DNA from: Synechococcus sp. CCY 0621
GTDB lineage: Bacteria; Cyanobacteriota; Cyanobacteriia; PCC-6307; Cyanobiaceae
Assembly (NCBI RefSeq): GCF_019038465.1
Contig: NZ_JAFKRH010000026.1
Span: 1 to 64,000, forward strand
Direction: 5' to 3'
Length of the DNA: 64,000 nt
The notes beneath the pieces are model-generated. The model saw only the letters and a list, made by a program, of their open reading frames with translations, was not told the origin of the DNA and did no database searches. Shown here piece after piece: positions 35,205-42,878 of this stretch. Each line of letters starts with the position of its first letter. Within the stretch, counting starts at the first letter, position 1. Position numbers and translations under genes: made by a program.

Positions 35205-36086
35205 CTACTCACGCTCATCCATGAGATTGCAAATAACAAGTTCACACATTTCTTCCTCCTTGTTGCCCAGCAGGCATTTCACTTCTTCATGAGTCGACAA
35301 TGTAAAGCCGCATCCACAAGTTAGGGCAACAGCAGTTGCTTCTGCATAGACGCCTAGAATGACTCCTTCTCTATGATCCACATCTACATCCCAGTCGATA
35401 TCAAAAAGGACGGATGCCGCTTGGGTGCACACTGGGCAGATCATGCATAATTGCTTATGTTCAGGATTGATGTCAATCTTTTGGCATGGAAGTGGCTGCC
35501 CCTGGGTGTGCAGCCTTTGAAGATGCGCAATGCGTTGCTCAAGTTCAAGACTCTCAGCATTGCGATAGGCATCTCTATTTTTTTGGAGAAGCATCCATGC
35601 ATCTTGACCAATTACCTGCCCTGGCGGTTCGCGGAGACAATCATTGCACAAAGCCTCAGCAAAGTCAGCTACTCTCACCTGTACATTTCTCTCAAGACGT
35701 GCTATTTCTAAGTAGCCATAGTTATGCATCAGAAGGTTCCTATCTTCAATAACAGCTTTTATGTCTCGCTGGAAGGCAGAAAGTGCTGGATAAAGCTTAA
35801 TGATTCGATTGAGCGCCAACTCAAATGAGATTGTATTCCTGTTGTCAAAGCCCTCACCATTCTCCTGAGCCAAAAGTTCCTCAAATGACACTTTCTCGTA
35901 GAGAATCATTAGAGGATTCCTGAGTTGGATGACACTCTTGGCCAGCTTTTCAAGAGCAACAATGAGTAGAATGCTTCCGCTAATTACCGAAAAGTCGTCG
36001 CACTGGCCAGGGGCAAGAAGGCTGACTGCTTTGGCGAACAAGCCCTTTGAGTAGCTTCGGAGATCTAGATTTATCTTTGAACTCAC
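35205..36086 (-). CDS. HEPN-like protein with C-terminal zinc ribbon
   Basis: A 293-residue protein starting at GTG 36086. The N-terminal 150 residues are helical, with R116-N-L-L-M-H121, the Rx4H motif with the polar Asn after Arg that marks HEPN ribonucleases. The C-terminal part has C214, C217 and C220 (CMICPVC) and later C257 and C259 (CGCG), a likely zinc ribbon. HEPN proteins often serve as RNases in toxin-antitoxin or phage-defence systems. AT-rich codon use unlike the flanking core genes. It follows an attC-like site by about 60 bases. Confidence 0.7.
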   Translation of the reverse strand: MSSKINLDLRSYSKGLFAKAVSLLAPGQCDDFSVISGSILLIVALEKLAKSVIQLRNPLMILYEKVSFEELLAQENGEGFDNRNTISFELALNRIIKLYPALSAFQRDIKAVIEDRNLLMHNYGYLEIARLERNVQVRVADFAEALCNDCLREPPGQVIGQDAWMLLQKNRDAYRNAESLELEQRIAHLQRLHTQGQPLPCQKIDINPEHKQLCMICPVCTQAASVLFDIDWDVDVDHREGVILGVYAEATAVALTCGCGFTLSTHEEVKCLLGNKEEEMCELVICNLMDERE

Positions 36087-36147
36087 AATCGCTTGCTCTT
36101 TATCAGGGTCTGGCTAAGCGTAGCTTGGATAAATCAGATGGCACAGG

Positions 36148-36217
36148 GCTTAGATGCGCATGATGTCTGAGTTAAGCAGCTCCCCGAGGCGGCATCGGCT
36201 TGGACGTCATGTTAGGC
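36148..36217 (-). mobile_element. attC-like integron recombination site 3
   Basis: On the minus strand it begins with a perfect outer box GCCTAAC, continues with CAAGCCGATGCCGC as in classic aadA-type attC sites, then GCTTAACTCAG. The closing R' box (consensus GTTRRRY) is degenerate here. The upstream ORF, the frameshifted GIY-YIG gene, stops inside the site at GCTTAAC, which is usual for cassettes. Confidence 0.75.
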
Positions 36218-36674
36218 CTTGCCCGGCTGACCTTGTTTTGTAGGCCCGGAACCGAGGAGAAATGCCGGATGAGATACATTTCAAGAGCTGGCGCGAGGTA
36301 GGAGAGCCTGTCGGGAAACGCAATAGTAGTACCGTGTGATGCCGATTTCCAGCGTTCTTTTGGCTTATAGTGGCGCACGGATTGAGCAGATCTATCCCAG
36401 TCGATGCACAGAACATGTTTGTACAGGCGACTCCCGATGCCGTGGCCGACATATCTTCCTGCACCCGATGAAGCTGCGAGCCCGATGTAGACCAATGCGT
36501 TCTGCTCAAAAATAGCGTAGCAGCCCTGTTATCATGGTTCGGTATAGGTCCAGGACTCGTGAGCGACCAAAGTGGGAGCCACCAGCGGGGCGCTGCTTCG
36601 CCATCCCCTTTGGGCCAGTGCAGCTCAAAGAATCGGGCTGTAGCAGCCGCTAACGCCTCACGACTATCCAACAT
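36172..36674 (-). pseudogene. Frameshifted GIY-YIG-like nuclease gene
   Basis: Two frames join into one protein. From ATG 36674 the first frame gives MLDSREALAAATARFFELHW and continues to PIPNHDN. The second then gives GCYAIFEQNALVYIGLAA and GIGSRLYKH, the GIY-YIG-type N-terminal strands and following helix. One missing base near 36521 would fuse PNHDN to GCYAIF. In the second frame a stop codon lies directly before GCY, so neither frame is complete alone. The rest, ending in an ALEMYLIRHFSSVPGLQNKV segment, is intact. It is either a real loss of function or a sequencing error. Confidence 0.65.
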
Positions 36675-36889
36675 TTCGCCCTCGCTCGCCACGTTCGGTG
36701 TTTTCACAAATGAGATTGCCTTCCAGAATTTGTTGACGATTGCGGATCTGTTGCCCTTCAGCGCACTTGGACTAATGCTGCTCACACTCATCAAGCAAGG
36801 CCAACTATCCCACTTAATCAAATTAGTAGATAAGCCCGCTAATGCTGGGGGCTTTCGAGTCCGACATGATTCACTCTTGTGGCAAAGAA

Positions 36890-36960
36890 GCCTAATGCGC
36901 CGGAGCAAGCCACGCGGAGGCGTCTGCTACATTGACTTGTCAGGTGATTATCCACTAAAT
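36890..36960 (-). mobile_element. Degenerate attC-like site 2
   Basis: On the minus strand, just after the HEPN-like gene at 36971, the stretch runs from ATTTAGT to GCATTAGGC, with GCTTGCTCCGGCGC before the end. The final box ATTAGGC differs in one base from a proper GTTAGGC R' box; the first box matches five of seven. The size of 71 bp fits. Weak alone, it is supported by sites on both sides. Confidence 0.45.
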
Positions 36961-36970
36961 CGCCAAGTCT

Positions 36971-37453
36971 TCATAATGTCTCACCGCTTGATTCCGGAGA
37001 ATGCCTATTCGTGACGGCTTCAATGGGCTCTTCAAGCAATGTTGCGAAGTCTCGAGTTTCGGTCATAAGTGTTTTGACACACGCGCGCGAACGAGCCCTA
37101 ACTGCTTCAAATCTGATGCTCATTCTGGCTAGCAATTCTTCGCTCGTCTGTTCCTCTAACGTGAGGATGAAGGATTGGTGCGCACAGTAGTTCCGTTCAC
37201 TCGCAAGTGAGCGAAGTTCTTTGATAAGCACATCGTTGACATACAGCTCTTCGTACTTTGTTATGAGTTTTCCAAGGGAGTCTTTCTCTAAGTTGCTTCG
37301 GGTGCGCTTGAATTTGATCTTTGCCGGCGCCGTGCGACGAATGGCCTCATAGCCACTAGAAATCACGATCTTCAGCAATTCCTCAATCCACTGAAAATCT
37401 ACGCTGATCTGGCCTACGACCTCCTTGTATCTTTGAAATGCCTCTGGGCTCAT
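36971..37453 (-). CDS. HEPN-like protein in an integron cassette
   Basis: A 160-residue helical protein from ATG 37453. R87-N-Y-C-A-H92 (SERNYCAHQ) is an Rx4H motif with Asn after Arg, the active-site signature of HEPN ribonucleases; helices on both sides fit the fold. The ATG lies eight bases after the GTTAGGT box of attC site 1, the normal distance for a cassette gene without its own promoter. Upstream codons in the longer frame are attC sequence and were excluded. Target unknown. Confidence 0.68.
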   Translation of the reverse strand: MSPEAFQRYKEVVGQISVDFQWIEELLKIVISSGYEAIRRTAPAKIKFKRTRSNLEKDSLGKLITKYEELYVNDVLIKELRSLASERNYCAHQSFILTLEEQTSEELLARMSIRFEAVRARSRACVKTLMTETRDFATLLEEPIEAVTNRHSPESSGETL

Positions 37454-37459
37454 AACAAC

Positions 37460-37549
37460 ACCTAACGCTGGCCCTGAGTGGCAAGCAAGAAGTGTAGAGC
37501 CCATACTGAAGATCGTTGGTGGCCTGGCCAATCATGGTGTTGGTTAAGC
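37460..37549 (-). mobile_element. attC-like integron recombination site 1
   Basis: The minus strand reads GCTTAAC at one end and GTTAGGT at the other, matching the consensus RYYYAAC and GTTRRRY boxes, 90 bp overall. The inner part includes CACTCAGGGCCAGC before the last box. The FRG gene stops inside the first box (its TAA), and the next gene starts eight bases after the second, both as in integron cassettes. Confidence 0.8.
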
Positions 37550-38422
37550 CTGCATGCGATGAATTGAGCCGAGCACTTTGCCAGCTGGCTTAACTCCGCT
37601 GAGCAGTTCTCGATAGCCATAGTCATAGAACGCTGGTGGGAAGAGGGAGTGTGTAGTTAGCGTTGATGCGTCGCCAAGCCAGTCAAGGGCAGCTTCGAGT
37701 CGTACTCGGATAGTGCCCACATGAAGCGCTAACTGATCACTAACAGGTTGGCCGGTATTGCTCAGCCGGCGGACCAGCAGCCCGTGCTGAGCGTGCGGGC
37801 GGACAAAGTGCGAAGGAACTGCAGTTCGTAGGTCGATTGTCTCGGATCGATCATCCTTGAAGCGGCCTGGCTTTCCGTGCACAGGAGTCGAGTATGCAGA
37901 TGCCAGCAGAAGAACATAAGCGTACTCTTGATTGACTCGAGGATTAGGTATTCGCTTCTCAAAATGAAGATACTCTTCAGGCAACCCAACTGAACGAGCC
38001 GTGTGGCAGGCGAACCATAGCGCAATCCAGATGTTATCGACGACATCAAGCCAAGTAGTGCGAATGCCGTAATGCTGTAGGAGGGGTTCACGGCAGTCAA
38101 GATCTACCGCACGTAGCGCAGAAGCCTCAACTTCAATTGAAGACAGTAGTGCATCCAGGAGTGCCCTTCGCCGAACACTGGGCGGACCATCATTTACCCC
38201 ACGAAGCAAACTGGGTGACAACGTCTTGTACAGACGACATTGACCACGGAAGAAAACCCCCTGCCCGATCGTCTTTGCCAAGTTGTACTTTAGGTACCCG
38301 GCCGCCTGGATCAAAGAGTGAGAGGTTGGAGCATCAAACACCTCAAGGCCTGATTCTGCGTCGATGACATGCCTGCCGTACTCGTGATTTAGCTTGGAGA
38401 GAGGGTAAGGGTGAGATGACAT
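37544..38422 (-). CDS. FRG-domain protein
   Basis: A 292-residue protein with the FRG domain: GVFFRGQ (FRG at 58-60) then LLQHYGIRTTWLDVVDN (about 114-130) and the helix IWIALWFACHTA. FRG proteins are found in many bacterial defence islands and phage-related loci; the biochemical activity is not established. It is the first gene of the cassette-like run on the minus strand, and its stop codon is inside attC site 1. The codon use is less GC-rich than the flanking core genes. Confidence 0.82.
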   Translation of the reverse strand: MSSHPYPLSKLNHEYGRHVIDAESGLEVFDAPTSHSLIQAAGYLKYNLAKTIGQGVFFRGQCRLYKTLSPSLLRGVNDGPPSVRRRALLDALLSSIEVEASALRAVDLDCREPLLQHYGIRTTWLDVVDNIWIALWFACHTARSVGLPEEYLHFEKRIPNPRVNQEYAYVLLLASAYSTPVHGKPGRFKDDRSETIDLRTAVPSHFVRPHAQHGLLVRRLSNTGQPVSDQLALHVGTIRVRLEAALDWLGDASTLTTHSLFPPAFYDYGYRELLSGVKPAGKVLGSIHRMQA

Positions 38423-38680
38423 AGTGGTCGGCTTGTAGTCCTATCAACTCATTAGACGGTTCCAAGAACCACTCCTCCCTTATTCTCCCTTTACGAGAAC
38501 CACCTGTCGAGCGGCAGGGAGGATGGCCTGAAATCCCGATGCTGCACAGTCCTTCGAGAGCAAAATCCGCTTTCTAGCAGTGGTTCACTGGGACCATAAC
38601 CCCCTGTAGCCAGCGATACCCAAGTATTGTCAACCTGCCCACCTTGAGCAGTTCAAGTCCCGCAAAGAGATCCAGCCCGC

Positions 38681-39871
38681 TCACCCCCGCCCACTGCGCA
38701 GAGCAAACGGCACGGTGAGCAGCAGGCTCCCCCCCGCGACCACGAACAGCCCCGGCAGGGAGATGTCGATCAGCACCCCCGAGAGGGCCTGGGACAGGGG
38801 ATCGAAGGCGACGCCGGCCAGCATGGCCAGGGCCATCACCCGGCCCTGCAGCGGTGCCGGGGTCTCCCGCTGCAACCAGGCCGTGGCCAGCACCCCCACC
38901 AGCCCGCCGCCGATTCCCATCGCCGCCAGCAGGGCGGCCGCCGTCCACCACTGGCCGGCCACCGCCAGCCCCAGCAGGCCCGCCCCCAGCCCGGCCGACA
39001 ACCAGCCCAGCGCGCCCCCCGGATGGGCGATGGCGCCGAACCGGCCGGCCCACCAGACCCCCACCAGGGCGCCCACGCCGTAGGCGGCCTGGAGCCAGCC
39101 GTAGCTGGCGGCGCCACGGCCGAAGCGCAGCGTCACCAGCTCCACCACGCCGATCACCACCGGGCCCAGCACGGCCAGGTTGATCATGGCGATCAGCGTC
39201 AGGCCCGTGCGGATCGCCCCGTGGCCCCAGGCGAAGGCGATCCCCTCCCGCAGGCCCTGCCCCAGGCCCCCCGACGGAGCCGTGTCCGCCGCGGCCAGGC
39301 GGGGCCGCACCTGCACGAAGCAGCCCACGGCCAGCAGCAGCAGCACGGTGTCGAAGGCCAGGGCCGCCGTCGCCCCGGCCACAGCGAGGGACAGCCCCGC
39401 CAGGGCGGGGCCGGCCACGTTGCTGATCTGCTCGCTGCCCTGGAGCCAGGCGTGGGCCCGGCCGAGATGGCGGTCCTCCAGCAGGCGGGGCAGCAGGGCC
39501 AGGGCGGCGGGGTAGAGGCAGGCTTCCGCCGCCCCGAACACGGCGGCCAGCACCAGCACCGGGCCCAGGTCGAGGGCGTCGCGGCTGGCCAGCAGGGTGA
39601 GCACCCCGGTGGCCGTCGCCAGGATCCAGCCGGCCCGCACCGCCAGCGCCCGGGGCGGATGGCGGTCGCTGAGGACGCCGCCCAGCAGCAGCAGCAGCCC
39701 CCGGGGCAGGGCCGCCGCCATCAGCACCAGGGCCAGGGAGGTGCCCGAGCCCGTGCGCTGCAGCATCAGCCAGGTGACGGCGACGAACCAGAACTGGACG
39801 CCGGCGAACAGGAGGGTCTGGCCCAGCCAGAGCCAGCGGAAGCCCGGCCGCCGCAGCAGGGAGCCGCTCAC
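38681..39871 (-). CDS. Major facilitator superfamily transporter
   Basis: A 396-residue inner-membrane protein with about 12 hydrophobic segments and the inter-domain motif GGVLSDRHPPRALAVRAGW between helices 2 and 3, like EntS/MFS_3-type exporters. The substrate is unknown. The GTG start at 39871 overlaps the stop of the Coq4-like gene (GTGA), so the two are coupled. The pair lies behind a palindromic operator next to a divergent TetR-type regulator, which suggests induced export of a small molecule. Confidence 0.88.
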   Translation of the reverse strand: MSGSLLRRPGFRWLWLGQTLLFAGVQFWFVAVTWLMLQRTGSGTSLALVLMAAALPRGLLLLLGGVLSDRHPPRALAVRAGWILATATGVLTLLASRDALDLGPVLVLAAVFGAAEACLYPAALALLPRLLEDRHLGRAHAWLQGSEQISNVAGPALAGLSLAVAGATAALAFDTVLLLLAVGCFVQVRPRLAAADTAPSGGLGQGLREGIAFAWGHGAIRTGLTLIAMINLAVLGPVVIGVVELVTLRFGRGAASYGWLQAAYGVGALVGVWWAGRFGAIAHPGGALGWLSAGLGAGLLGLAVAGQWWTAAALLAAMGIGGGLVGVLATAWLQRETPAPLQGRVMALAMLAGVAFDPLSQALSGVLIDISLPGLFVVAGGSLLLTVPFALRSGRG

Positions 39872-40587
39872 AGCTGCCCCACCCGCTCGGCAAACGGACG
39901 CAGCTGCAGCGCCTCGCGCCACTCGTGCAGCGGCCGCTCCCAGCCCTCCTCCCAGCGCTGGGCGAACAGGGGCCTGGCCTCCAGGCCCATCTGCAGCCCG
40001 GTGCGGATCGTCTCCACCAGCTCCGGCAGCAGTTCGGGGGCCCCGAGGGTGGCCGACACCAGGGCCTGGGCCGTGAGCACGGCCCCCAGGGGGTAGGGGA
40101 ACTGGGTGAGATGGAAGGCCTGCAGGCCGATCTCGCCCGTCACCGTGGTGTCGAAGCCGGTGACCACGTGCCAGAGGTCGTGGGTCTGGCTGAGCCGCAG
40201 CTCCACGTAGGCCGCATCACTTCCTGGCGCCATGCCGGCGTGCAGGTTGGGGTCGTAGCCCAGCCGTGCCAGCGACGCCGCGTAGGCCTGGCCGAGGCTG
40301 CCCTCGGGCAGGGCGGCCAGCTGCGCCAGGTCGTGGGCCGGGGGGATCCAGCGCGCCTCGATCAACGCGGCGCAGGCCGGATCGCGGCGCAGCTGCTCGG
40401 CCATCAGGGCATAGGAGGGCGTCTCCAGCAGGGCGTCGGCCAGGGCCCCCACCAGCTCGAGGTCGGTGTCGCCGCCGCTCATGGCCACGAAGGTGCCGAG
40501 GACGCGGAACAGCTGGGGCGGCAACTCCTGGGCCTCGAACGGCACAGCGGTGGTTGCGGGGGTGGGGCGGAAAACGGTGGAGGTCAT
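39868..40587 (-). CDS. Coq4-family protein
   Basis: The 239-residue protein carries the Coq4 metal motif HDxxHx11E as HDLWHVVTGFDTTVTGE, and further Coq4-like sequence (YPLGAVLTAQALVSATL, then RPLFAQRWEEGWERPLHEWR). Coq4 supports ubiquinone synthesis in other organisms; cyanobacteria make plastoquinone instead, so the role here must differ or concern another quinone or isoprenoid. ATG 40587 gives MTSTVFRPT. It is coupled to an MFS gene and faces a TetR-type regulator, unlike a housekeeping arrangement. Confidence 0.85.
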   Translation of the reverse strand: MTSTVFRPTPATTAVPFEAQELPPQLFRVLGTFVAMSGGDTDLELVGALADALLETPSYALMAEQLRRDPACAALIEARWIPPAHDLAQLAALPEGSLGQAYAASLARLGYDPNLHAGMAPGSDAAYVELRLSQTHDLWHVVTGFDTTVTGEIGLQAFHLTQFPYPLGAVLTAQALVSATLGAPELLPELVETIRTGLQMGLEARPLFAQRWEEGWERPLHEWREALQLRPFAERVGQL

Positions 40588-40605
40588 CGGGAAGGTCGCG
40601 AAAGA

Positions 40606-40624
40606 ACGTGAGCAGTCCTCACGT
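40606..40624. promoter_or_regulatory. Palindromic operator candidate for the TetR-type regulator
   Basis: ACGTGAG, five spacer bases, then CTCACGT form a perfect 7-bp inverted repeat. It lies in the 118-bp gap between the divergent coq4-like and tetR-like genes, 19 bases upstream of the coq4 start, where a repressor would block its promoter. Confidence 0.75.
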
Positions 40625-40705
40625 CCAAGAAAATATGAGCGTCCCTCGCCTTTGTCAATGGGATGCGAGGATTGCTCAGGTTTTCCCGGTCTGCCGCTTC
40701 CCGCC

Positions 40706-41386
40706 ATGGCCGACGAGCCCTCGCCCCTGCGCCGTCAGCCCCGCCAGGCCCGCAGCCAGAAACGGGTGCGGCGGATCCTGGCGGCGGCCGAGGAGCTGTT
40801 CGTGGCAGGCGGCGTCGGCAGCACCACCACCAACGCCATCGCCGCCAAAGCCGGCGTGCCGATCGGCTCCCTCTACCAGTTCTTCCCCGACAAGGGGGCA
40901 ATCCTGCGCAGCCTCGCCCAGCTCTACACCGAGCAGCTGCACGGGCTGCTCACGGCCTTCTTCGACCGGGGGGACGGCCGCTGCCTCTCCCTGGAGGCCT
41001 CGATCACCGCCGCCGTGGCCCTCACCGATCGCTTCTTCCGCGACCACCCCGGCTACCCGGCCATCTTCCTGGATGTGCAGAGCGCCACCCCCGAGCTGCT
41101 GGCCATCGAGGAGGAGGCCGACGTCCGGCTGATCAACGACTGGAGCGGCCTGATCGTCGAAAAGGCCGCCGCCGAGGGCAGCCACCTCAGCTCGGAGGAG
41201 GGCCACCTGATCGCCTACGTGCTGGTCAAGACCGTCGGCCACCTGCTCTGGCTGGCGGCCACCCAGGAGCAGGGCCGCCGCGACCGGCTGGTGGCCGAAT
41301 GCGGCGACCTCGCCATCGCCTACCTGCGCCGGCGGCTCACCGCGGCGTGCTCACCCCACCAGCTCTCCCAGGCACTGGACCCCTGA
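40706..41386 (+). CDS. TetR/AcrR-family transcriptional regulator
   Basis: A 226-residue protein. Residues about 15-60 are the TetR helix-turn-helix: RRILAAAEELFVAGGVGSTTTNAIAAKAGV then GSLYQFFPDKGAIL. The rest is a helical ligand domain with a C-terminal region of the TetR_C type. The ATG at 40706 places the HTH at the usual distance; upstream frame has no similarity. It probably represses the divergent coq4-MFS pair, and perhaps itself, through the palindrome at 40606. Confidence 0.92.
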   Translation: MADEPSPLRRQPRQARSQKRVRRILAAAEELFVAGGVGSTTTNAIAAKAGVPIGSLYQFFPDKGAILRSLAQLYTEQLHGLLTAFFDRGDGRCLSLEASITAAVALTDRFFRDHPGYPAIFLDVQSATPELLAIEEEADVRLINDWSGLIVEKAAAEGSHLSSEEGHLIAYVLVKTVGHLLWLAATQEQGRRDRLVAECGDLAIAYLRRRLTAACSPHQLSQALDP

Positions 41387-41432
41387 TGGGGGGTCCCATC
41401 ACCCTCCCTTGGCGCACCCATGGGGGTGGGGG

Positions 41433-42443
41433 CTAGGGCAAGGCCTGGACTGTCGTGCCAAGCCATTGGCTGATCGGCACCAATTGGCTGCCATCCCCTG
41501 CCTCCGATAGATCCACCATGGAGGTCGGCAGATTGTTGAGTGTTGCTCCGGCGAGGCAGACGGCATGCACGCGGGCTCCCTCGAAATTCGTGCAATCCAA
41601 GGTGGCATTCTCAAATGACGCGCCGCGCAAGTCGGCCATCTTGAAGTTCGCTTCGGTACAATCGGCCTCATTGAAGACAGCGTTCGTGGCCGAAGCTTCC
41701 CGAAACTGGGCACACGTCAGCTTGGATTTACGGAATGAAGCTCGTGCTAAATCAGCGGCATAAAAATCCGCGTAGCTGAAATCGCAACGAGCCCAATAGG
41801 CATCGTGGGCCTTCGCTCCTGAGAGGTCTATGCCCCGCACGTCAGCCAGAGGGTCGTCCGGTTTGGCTTTGTAAAGGATCAAGTTGATGGTCAGCGTCTT
41901 CAACACCTTCTGGTCAGTCTCGATGGACAAGGCCGCCGCCAGAACCTGCTTGGTCAGTTGCATGAGCTGCTCACGGCGGGCGCCGCTGACGTTCCACTCC
42001 GCCGGGAAGGAGTTCAATACCGAGCCAAGCTTCACCGCAGCGGCAGCGCGCAGAACCGGCGACTCGGCTGCCAGCTCCTGGATGATTGACTGGTAGACGT
42101 CGTCGACATTCTTTCTGTCCTCAAAGCCGATCCTTGCCTGGGTTGTACGGCTTTGCCCGATGAGGTAGCCGCCAACGGCACCGCCCACGGTCACAAAGAG
42201 GGCGATCACCTTGAGGGCAAACAGACTGCCGGCGGTATCGCTGCGGATCTGGCGGATTTCGGCGTCCAGCTTACTGATCTCGTAGCTGTCCTTTGGAGTT
42301 GGTGCCCTGTTGCCGGCCTGCGTGCGGTCCAGTTCAATGACATATTGGGCACCCAGTGATGTCACCAAAGCGACACCAAGGGACACCACCACGAGGACAA
42401 CGATGTGGCTATTCGATAGCCCCTTCTTGAAGTCAAAGTCCAT
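41433..42443 (-). CDS. Membrane-anchored pentapeptide-repeat protein
   Basis: A 336-residue protein with two N-terminal membrane helices (about residues 12-32 and 72-92) separated by a short charged loop. A helical linker follows (about 100-195), then pentapeptide repeats of A(D/N)LxX type from about residue 200 to 305 (for example FSYADFYAADLARASFRKSKL, ANFKMADLRGASFENATL). The repeats form a right-handed beta helix; such cyanobacterial proteins are of unknown function. A single-gene unit with moderate GC, between tetR and a 435-bp gene-free gap. Confidence 0.88.
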   Translation of the reverse strand: MDFDFKKGLSNSHIVVLVVVSLGVALVTSLGAQYVIELDRTQAGNRAPTPKDSYEISKLDAEIRQIRSDTAGSLFALKVIALFVTVGGAVGGYLIGQSRTTQARIGFEDRKNVDDVYQSIIQELAAESPVLRAAAAVKLGSVLNSFPAEWNVSGARREQLMQLTKQVLAAALSIETDQKVLKTLTINLILYKAKPDDPLADVRGIDLSGAKAHDAYWARCDFSYADFYAADLARASFRKSKLTCAQFREASATNAVFNEADCTEANFKMADLRGASFENATLDCTNFEGARVHAVCLAGATLNNLPTSMVDLSEAGDGSQLVPISQWLGTTVQALP

Positions 42444-42878
42444 CTAGAAGTGCCTCACAGGGAGATTGACCCCGAGCTCCCCATGAGCCACAAACCTGCC
42501 GCTACGGCCGGGCGCCCGCCCTCCGTAGATCCCAGCCAGAAACCAAAGGGATTGATGCGGCAATCAGCCATTCCATGTTCCTCCGATGGGCCCAGTCATC
42601 ACGCCCGGAACAATGCAGGCGATGTTCTCTGATCACCCTACCGTGCATCGAGCGGTGAGGGGCACTGATTCGGAATCCGTAAAGTCCGGTGCGAGATTTG
42701 CCAAGGCAGGAACCCTGTCCGGGGGATGGAGAGGTTGTTGCGCAGGGTGCAAAGACCGTGTCTGCGCCTGCCTCCAGGTCGCGTTGATTACCTGGCACCC
42801 TGATGCTGCAATTGCTTTGGCGACAACCTCCCATGTCCAGCGGTGTTACACGGTTCCGAAACCACCCGTAGACAGAGA
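42444..42878. other. Gene-free stretch
   Basis: About 435 bases upstream of the pentapeptide gene and downstream of the aldo/keto reductase. No frame shows a plausible protein, and I found no tRNA, riboswitch or terminator in it. A 22-base stretch near 42547 resembles the end of the broken RHH gene near 30493, but with four mismatches, so no link is claimed. Confidence 0.5.

Noticed and set aside
36559-37014. 151-residue plus-strand open frame in the cassette array
   Set aside because: It is antisense to the GIY-YIG gene and an attC-like site and has no family features; the cassettes are all minus strand.
38574-38680. Possible integrase or transposase remnant on the minus strand (ELLKVGRLTILGYRW)
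   Set aside because: The short tail resembles nothing I can name, and the frame is otherwise the shadow of the MFS gene.
30493-42568. Similarity between a 22-base stretch near 30493 and one near 42547
   Set aside because: Four mismatches in 22 bases and no further similarity; it may be chance.
42640-42760. Possible structured small RNA in the gene-free gap
   Set aside because: Some short inverted repeats can be drawn, but no stable hairpin with a T-run or known RNA motif was found.
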